NCBI RefSeq assembly: GCF_003939025.1
Contig: NZ_RQIH01000004.1
Span: 310,001-374,000 of the forward strand
Reading direction: 5' to 3'
DNA: 64,000 nt
DNA from: Rhizobium sophoriradicis
GTDB lineage: Bacteria; Pseudomonadota; Alphaproteobacteria; Rhizobiales; Rhizobiaceae
The notes beneath the pieces are model-generated. The model was given only the letters and a program-made list of their open reading frames with translations, made no database searches and was not told where the DNA came from. Positions 58,783-64,000 of the stretch are shown one piece after another; the first letter of the stretch is position 1; each line of letters begins with the position of its first letter. The translations under genes and the position numbers were made by a program.

Positions 58783-60681
58783 TCAGGTCGCCGACTCCGT
58801 CGCCGTCGTCTCCTCCAGCACATCTTCGGGAATATCGTCGAAAGAGGCATAGTTGAGGTTGTAGAGCCTGGAATACAGCTTGCCGTTCTTCATCAGCTGG
58901 CGATGGTCGCCGCTCTCGATAATTTCGCCGTTCTGCAGCACGATGATGCGGTCGGCCTCGCGGATCGTTGCCAGGCGATGAGCGATGACCAGGCCGGTGC
59001 GGTTTTCCAAGAGCTTCACCAGCGCCTTCTGGATCAGCATCTCCGTATAGCTGTCGATATTGGCCGTCGCCTCGTCGAGCACCAGGATCTTCGCGTCCGC
59101 CACCAGCGCACGGGCAAAGCTCAAAAGCTGGCGCTGGCCGAGCGAAAGATTGCCGCCGCGCTCCCCGAGAATGCTGTCGTAGCCATCGGGCAGGCGCATG
59201 ATGAAATCATGGGCGCCGACGGCCTTCGCCGCCTCGATCACCTGTTCGCGCGTCGCCTCAAGCTTGTGGTAACGGATGTTTTCGAAGACGGTGCCGGTGA
59301 ACAGGAAAGGCTCCTGCAGCACCATGGCGATCTGCGCCCCGAGCGAATCCTGCGTCAGGTCACGCACATCGTGGCCGCCGACCAGCACCTGGCCCTGCTG
59401 CACGTCGTAGAAGCGGTGGATCAGCGACATGCAGCTGGATTTTCCGGAGCCCGTCGGCCCGACCAGCGCCACGGTCTCCCCGGGATTGACCTTGAAGCTC
59501 ACATGTTTCAGCACCGGATGCTTCGGATTGTAGCCGAAGACGACATCCTTGAATTCCACCGAGCCGTCCATGTCGCGCGACAGGGTCTTGGCGTCGGGCG
59601 CGTCCTTGATGTCAACAGGCACGTCGAGCACTTCGGTCAGCCGCTGACCCGACGCCATGGCCCGCTGCATCACCGAATATTGCAGGGTCAGCGACCGGAT
59701 CGGGTCGAAGAAACGCTGGATGTAGAACAGGAAAGCCACGAGCACGCCGACGTCGAGCGCCTGGTTGAGAACGCGGGCGCCGCCGACGACGATAACGAGC
59801 GCCATTGCCACACCGGTCAGGCTGTCGACGATCGGCACCATCACCTGCGCATAACGCGCCGCCGTCAAATGCGTCCTGAGGTTGGCATGCGCCTTGTCGT
59901 CGTAGAGCGTGAAGTTGACGCCCTGCCTGTCCATGCTCTGGACGGCGCGCACGCCGTGGATGGCTTCGGCGAGCGCGCCGTTCGCCACCGAATTGGTCTC
60001 GTGCGCAGCCATGAAGGACTTGCGGGCGAGCGGCAGCCAGAACAGCCGGACGATGAACAGCACCGGCAGCACCGAAAGCGTCAGCAGCCCCAGCTTGAAA
60101 TCGAGATAGAGCATCACGAAAACGATGCCGAAGAGCAGCACGATGTCGCCGACCGAGAGCACCGAGGTTTCGAGGAATTCCTGCATCGAGTTGACGTCGC
60201 CCTGCAGGCGCGACATCAACCGCCCCACTTCGGTCTTGTCCATGAAGGAGAGCGAGACGCGCTGGAGATGCGAAAACATTGCCTTGCGGATGTCGAAGAG
60301 CACCTCTTCCGCGACATTGCCGACCAGCGTCTCCTGCGCGTAGCTCGCCGCATAATTGACAAGGATGGCGATGGCGAAGGCGGCGATCGCCGACATCAGC
60401 GCCGAAGCATTGCCGCCCGGCGACATGCCGTGGTCGATGGCGTAACGGATGATCAGCGGGATCAGCAATTGCATCGTCGTGAAGGTCAGGACCGCAACGA
60501 TCGCCCAGAGGACCTGGGTGCGGTAGGGATGGACGAAAGCCCAGATGCGCTTGACGATGTTGCCGTCGAAGGCCTTGCCGAACATCTCCTCCTCGACGCG
60601 GTGCGAACCGACCACGGCCCGCGGCGGGCGGCGGCCATCCTCGCGAACGTCGGGACGCTCGGTTTCCAGTTCCTCGGCCAT
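58783..60681 (-). CDS. ABC exporter half-transporter (second subunit)
   Basis: A 632-residue type-IV ABC exporter with an N-terminal six-helix membrane domain and a C-terminal ATPase. Walker A is in VGPTGSGKSSCMSLIHRF, the signature is LSLGQRQ (Gly-to-Leu at the third place), Walker B is ILVLDEATANID with catalytic Glu, and the H-loop is IAHRLATIREADRI. AGGAGGAATGTG sets ATG 60681. It is the second of two adjacent exporter genes separated by a RIME repeat; together they look like a heterodimer. Confidence 0.9.
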   Translation of the reverse strand: MAEELETERPDVREDGRRPPRAVVGSHRVEEEMFGKAFDGNIVKRIWAFVHPYRTQVLWAIVAVLTFTTMQLLIPLIIRYAIDHGMSPGGNASALMSAIAAFAIAILVNYAASYAQETLVGNVAEEVLFDIRKAMFSHLQRVSLSFMDKTEVGRLMSRLQGDVNSMQEFLETSVLSVGDIVLLFGIVFVMLYLDFKLGLLTLSVLPVLFIVRLFWLPLARKSFMAAHETNSVANGALAEAIHGVRAVQSMDRQGVNFTLYDDKAHANLRTHLTAARYAQVMVPIVDSLTGVAMALVIVVGGARVLNQALDVGVLVAFLFYIQRFFDPIRSLTLQYSVMQRAMASGQRLTEVLDVPVDIKDAPDAKTLSRDMDGSVEFKDVVFGYNPKHPVLKHVSFKVNPGETVALVGPTGSGKSSCMSLIHRFYDVQQGQVLVGGHDVRDLTQDSLGAQIAMVLQEPFLFTGTVFENIRYHKLEATREQVIEAAKAVGAHDFIMRLPDGYDSILGERGGNLSLGQRQLLSFARALVADAKILVLDEATANIDSYTEMLIQKALVKLLENRTGLVIAHRLATIREADRIIVLQNGEIIESGDHRQLMKNGKLYSRLYNLNYASFDDIPEDVLEETTATESAT

Positions 60682-60732
60682 CACATTCCTCCTGCGGCCT
60701 CACATCGGGTGGCCCGCACATCAATTGCTTGT

Positions 60733-60892
60733 CCACTTCTCCCCAGCGGGGAGAAGGTGCCCGAAGGGCGGATGAGCTACACGGCACGCCCTCATTTGCC
60801 CTTGGCTTCCGCTCAGCGCACTCGTCGCTATCGCTCCTCGCCCCCTCATCGCCTCGCTCTGCTCGCACTTCTCCCCGACGGGGAGAAGTGGG
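60733..60892. repeat. RIME-type palindromic intergenic repeat, copy C
   Basis: CTTCTCCCCAGCGGGGAGAAGG at the left and ACTTCTCCCCGACGGGGAGAAG at the right, with GCCCTCATTTGCCC and CCCCCTCATCGCC segments in between. It lies between the two ABC exporter genes and does not contain a gene. Confidence 0.7.
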
Positions 60893-60895
60893 GCG

Positions 60896-62749
60896 TTACG
60901 CACTCAGCACTTCATCGCCCGGCCGTACCTGCAGGTCGTAGAGCGCCTTGTACCGCCCGCCGAGCGCAAGCAGCGCCTGATGGGTGCCCCGCTCGACGAT
61001 CCTTCCGTCTTCGACGAACAGGATCTGGTCGGCATGCATCAGTGAGCTCAGGCGATGGGCGACGATGATCGTCACGCGATCGGCGGCATAGCGGCGCATG
61101 GCGCTGCGGATGCGCTGTTCGGTGGCGGCATCGATCGCTGCGGTGGAATCGTCGAACACCATCACCGCCGGCTTCAGCATCAGGGCGCGGGCGATCGAAA
61201 GACGCTGCCGCTGACCGCCGGACAGCGACACGCCACGCTCGCCGACGACGGTGCCGTAACCGGTGGGCAGGCCGAGCACGTAATTGTGCAGCTGGGCGCT
61301 TTCGCTGGCGCGTTCGATACGGCTTTCCTTGGCCCAGGGGTCGCCATAGGCGATGTTGTTTTCGATCGTCGTCGTGAACAGGAAGGAATCCTGCTGCACG
61401 ACGGCAACGGCGCGGCGCAGCGACTGCAAAGTCGCCTTGCGGATATCCTGGCCGTCGATGGTAATCCTGCCGCCGCTGACGTCGTAGAAGCGCGGAATCA
61501 GATGGGCGATCGTCGACTTGCCGCTGCCGGGAGGGCCGACGATGCCGATCGTCTGGCCGCGCTGGGCTTCGAAAGAGACATCGTGCAGCACGGTGCGCTT
61601 TTCCGAGCCGGGATAGGCGAAGCTGACATTCTCGAAGCGCAGCACGCCGTCGGTCACAGCCAGCTCCCTGGCATCCGGCGCGTCCTTGATTGCGATGTCG
61701 AGGTCGAGCAGGTTGAAGAGCCGGGTGCCGCAGGTGGAGGCGCGGGCAAAGGCATTGACCATCAGGCCGAGCTGGCGCACCGGCATCTGCAGGATGGTCA
61801 TGAAGGTCAGGAACGAGGCGAGTGTGCCAACGGTGATCTCGCCCGACATGACTTTGCCGCCGCCGATCCAGAGCACCAGGCCCATTGCCGCGAAGAAGGA
61901 GAAGGTCATGGCGCTGGTATTGGTGACGCGGATGCCGACGCGCTGATGGGCGAGCGCCAGCGCGTTCTTCGAGGCTGCCTCGAATTTCGTCAACTCGTGC
62001 TCCTGCGCGGCAAAGGCGCGCACGACGCGGATGCCGCCGAGATTCTCCTCCATGATGCGGGTCAGCACCGACAGTCGTTCCTGCAGGTCGAGCCAGGTGG
62101 CGCGCAGCTTGAGCTGCGTCACCGACGAGCGCCAGCCGACGAAGGGCACGAAGGAGAGCGCCAGAAGCCCGAGCACGACATCGGTCGACAGCAGCATATA
62201 GGCGCCGATTCCGATCAGGATCGTGAGCAGGATCATGCGGACCAGCGCGGTGGAAAAATACATGCGCACCCCTTCGAGATCGAGCATGCCGACGGTGATC
62301 AGATCGCCGGAATGGACCGTGTCGTGAAAGCTGAAGGAGAGACGCTGGATTTTTTCGTAGCAGGCCAGGCGCAGCTCGTAGCCCATGTGGTGGCCGACGG
62401 CTTCGCTGTAGTAGTTCTGCACCATGGTGAAGAGGCCGCGCAGCACGCTGGCGCCGAGCAGGAGCAGCGCCGTCGTCAGCAGCGCGTCCTGCGCCGCCTG
62501 GCCCGCCGTACCGCCGCCCATCGCCATCTGCGTGTGGTCGACGGCCTCGCCGAGAAGGCGGGGGATCATCAGCTGGAAGGTCGAGGCGACGAGCGTGGCG
62601 CCGATCGCAAAACCGGCCTGCCAGGGGTGGCGGAAGGCCATCACGGTGATGCGCACCAGTGTATAGAGGCCTCGGCCCCAGCCTGCCGCAGTTGCAAGCG
62701 CCATCGAAGCCGAAGGCTTCGTCGCGCGGGTTGACGCTTCGCTGCTCAC
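60896..62749 (-). CDS. ABC exporter half-transporter (first subunit)
   Basis: A 617-residue ABC exporter with membrane domain and ATPase. Walker A is VGPPGSGKSTIAHLIPRF, the signature is the canonical LSGGQRQRL, but Walker B is VMVFDDSTAAID, where the catalytic Glu is replaced by Asp. H-loop: IVAHRLSSLMHADQI. The GTG 62749 is used as the start, ahead of conserved helices; the open frame reads farther upstream. It pairs with the next gene. Substrate is unknown; lipid or drug export are usual for this class. Confidence 0.86.
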   Translation of the reverse strand: MSSEASTRATKPSASMALATAAGWGRGLYTLVRITVMAFRHPWQAGFAIGATLVASTFQLMIPRLLGEAVDHTQMAMGGGTAGQAAQDALLTTALLLLGASVLRGLFTMVQNYYSEAVGHHMGYELRLACYEKIQRLSFSFHDTVHSGDLITVGMLDLEGVRMYFSTALVRMILLTILIGIGAYMLLSTDVVLGLLALSFVPFVGWRSSVTQLKLRATWLDLQERLSVLTRIMEENLGGIRVVRAFAAQEHELTKFEAASKNALALAHQRVGIRVTNTSAMTFSFFAAMGLVLWIGGGKVMSGEITVGTLASFLTFMTILQMPVRQLGLMVNAFARASTCGTRLFNLLDLDIAIKDAPDARELAVTDGVLRFENVSFAYPGSEKRTVLHDVSFEAQRGQTIGIVGPPGSGKSTIAHLIPRFYDVSGGRITIDGQDIRKATLQSLRRAVAVVQQDSFLFTTTIENNIAYGDPWAKESRIERASESAQLHNYVLGLPTGYGTVVGERGVSLSGGQRQRLSIARALMLKPAVMVFDDSTAAIDAATEQRIRSAMRRYAADRVTIIVAHRLSSLMHADQILFVEDGRIVERGTHQALLALGGRYKALYDLQVRPGDEVLSA

Positions 62750-63328
62750 GGTATTTTTTCCAATAGATGTTTGCTCGGACGCTGGCCCGAAAAGACGGCA
62801 AATCCATGAAGGGATTGAAAGCACCGTCAGTTTTGCCGATTCCAATTGGCGGTTCAAGTAAAGAATTCACCAACTGGTTATTTTTGCGTGAGGCCGCCTC
62901 GCATGCCCTGAACGATGTCGGCCTCACCTCCCGGCCAATCGCCTATTGGGTTGGAGAGGCGATGGGCTCCACCAATTTCGTCGATCTCGCCAAGGTGCCG
63001 AAGCTGGCACGAAAAGCAATATTTGGGCGAGGGCAGCTGAGACCGCGTTGCTCCGGAGTGCTCAAGTTCTCCTATTATTCAATAGCTTGCCCCAAGAGAC
63101 AACAAAACTCTTGCCAGGCGCGCCATTTGGCGCTTTCATACACGACAAGATTGATAGACTAATGGCGAGGGTGATTATTCCTCTCGTTCTGGGTTCGCCT
63201 GATCGAACCCCGATGCTGCGGCAGCTGTCGTGAATGGCCGCATGACCCTCATCAACGCGTGACCCGATGTTCATGCGTTGAAACCTCGATCGACCCCAGG
63301 GTGCTGATGAAGCCGCAAAGGAGTTGCG
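62750..63328. other. 579-bp stretch without a confident gene; possible decayed ORF
   Basis: A plus-strand frame (from 62809) reads like protein to about 63030 (FTNWLFLREAASHALNDVGL, AYWVGEAMGSTNFVDLAKVPKL). A second frame then continues plausibly to 63233 (LLLFNSLPQETTKLLPGAPFGAFIHDKIDRL). The two could be pieces of one frameshifted gene. I could not assign a family and saw no clear ribosome-binding site. Confidence 0.3.
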
Positions 63329-64000
63329 ATGACGGTTCAGGGACTTTTTTCCGGAAGGGCCAATGCGGCGGCGCAGATATCAGTCGTCCCGCGCGTTGCA
63401 ATCGTCGGGCGCGGCTTCTCCGGCATGATGACGGCCATCGCGCTGATGAAGACGGTGCGCACGCCCTTCCACCTGCAGCTGTTCGATCCGAATTCGTCGG
63501 TCAGCGGCGGCCAGGCGCTGGCCTCTGCCCGCGCCTCGACGATCCTCAATACCCGCGTGCGCGATCTCTCGGTCGCAGTCGGCGACAGCGATGATTTCAA
63601 CGACTGGCTCTGTAGCAACGCCGCCTTCCGCGCTGCCGTGCCGGCTGCCATTCCGGGTTTCCGGCAGATCTTCGTGCCGAAGGAAATCTTCAGCGATTAC
63701 GTCTACCAGCGCTTTTCCGAAGCGCTGGCGGCGCGCCGGGACATCACCGTTCAGGTCTGCAACGATCCTGTCGTGGCGATCCGCCGAAGCCACGGCAACC
63801 GCTTCCTGCTCGAAAGCGCCAATCCGGCCAATCCGCTGTTCGATACGGTGATCCTCGCCACCGGCTACGGCCTCAGCGATCCGCATGCTGAGGAGCCGGA
63901 TGTTTCGCCGATCCGCGCCCAGCGCCTTGTCGCGCGGCCGCATGCCGTGCTGCTCGGCAGCGGCATCCGCGTCGTCGATCAATTGCTGCAGCTTCGCGAT
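63329..64000 (+). CDS. FAD/NAD(P)-binding protein (3' part outside window)
   Basis: The frame starts at ATG 63329 behind AAAGGAG and is open to the window edge (224 codons), so the C-terminal part is missing. Residues ~23-40 carry the dinucleotide motif VAIVGRGFSGMMTAIALM. Then come a QLFDPNSSVSGGQALASARASTILNTRV segment and the ATGYGL motif around residue 185. This pattern is typical of COG4529-type FAD/NAD(P)-binding proteins related to hydroxyacylglutathione- or HpnW-like families, mostly uncharacterised. It is transcribed alone in this window, divergent from the ABC exporter genes. Confidence 0.85.
   Translation, partial: MTVQGLFSGRANAAAQISVVPRVAIVGRGFSGMMTAIALMKTVRTPFHLQLFDPNSSVSGGQALASARASTILNTRVRDLSVAVGDSDDFNDWLCSNAAFRAAVPAAIPGFRQIFVPKEIFSDYVYQRFSEALAARRDITVQVCNDPVVAIRRSHGNRFLLESANPANPLFDTVILATGYGLSDPHAEEPDVSPIRAQRLVARPHAVLLGSGIRVVDQLLQLRD

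Noticed and set aside
58753-61068. 771-codon plus-strand open frame
   Set aside because: It is antisense to an intact ABC exporter and rich in His/Arg/Asp as expected for a complementary frame.
60912-62927. 671-codon minus-strand frame in the first ABC exporter region
   Set aside because: It is an out-of-frame, Arg/Ala-rich shadow of the exporter that carries Walker and signature motifs in the other frame.
1-64000. tRNA, rRNA, CRISPR arrays and complete insertion sequences
   Set aside because: None were recognised: no tRNA-like cloverleaf end signals, no regularly spaced repeats, and no transposase-like ORF.

Overview
The window looks like part of a large secondary replicon (chromid or megaplasmid) of a Rhizobium of the R. 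etli / R. leguminosarum group. The evidence is a complete repABC module near its middle (about 29.4-33.1 kb) with two identical parS palindromes, an antisense RNA locus and the plasmid-associated DUF1612-type gene next to repC. It is flanked by NAD and cobalamin biosynthesis genes, a combination I recall from p42e-type replicons. RIME-type intergenic palindromes and high-GC rhizobial codon use agree. No rRNA, tRNA, CRISPR array or complete insertion sequence was seen.

Layout. 0-1.9 kb: the end of a thioredoxin-reductase-like gene, a glutathione S-transferase, and a frameshifted isoprenylcysteine-methyltransferase-like gene. 2.0-6.2 kb: an L-fucose-type non-phosphorylated sugar-acid pathway (fuconate dehydratase, 2-keto-3-deoxy-L-fuconate dehydrogenase, IclR regulator, lactonase) arranged around an operator-rich divergent promoter. 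6.3-11.5 kb: a PraR-like XRE regulator behind a sigma54-type promoter, then a compact locus on the minus strand: a 47-residue peptide gene, a YcaO gene, a TfuA gene and an 88-residue protein, preceded by a BTAD/TPR regulator. This is the best candidate in the window for an undescribed system, a RiPP (ribosomally made, modified peptide) locus probably involving thioamidation. 11.7-16.2 kb: nadABC and its NadQ-type regulator with an operator. 16.5-22.2 kb: a divergent PanB paralogue, mocDEF-like genes (desaturase, Rieske ferredoxin, reductase), a LacI regulator and an inosose-isomerase-like TIM barrel. 22.2-29.3 kb: cobMLKJIHGF of the aerobic cobalamin pathway. 29.4-34.4 kb: repABC and the plasmid-associated gene.

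34.5-64 kb: BI-1 membrane protein, an ECF sigma/anti-sigma pair, copA-cueR with a textbook MerR-type promoter, a roughly 1-kb element with 31-bp imperfect terminal inverted repeats, treY behind an EcfG-type stress promoter, pbpC with a giant alpha-2-macroglobulin gene, periplasmic msrA, an L,D-transpeptidase, a receiver-domain protein behind a second EcfG-type promoter, a TetR/Bcr-CflA efflux pair, two LacI regulators, a glycine-zipper protein, a probable heterodimeric ABC exporter, and the 5' part of a FAD/NAD(P)-binding protein running off the right edge.

Functionally the segment mixes near-essential biosynthesis (NAD, B12 corrin ring) and replicon maintenance with accessory catabolism (fucose, rhizopine-type compounds), metal and drug efflux, envelope upkeep and general stress genes, as expected for a chromid. 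Starts were chosen by ribosome-binding sites and family length. All family assignments come from reading motifs, with no database search.
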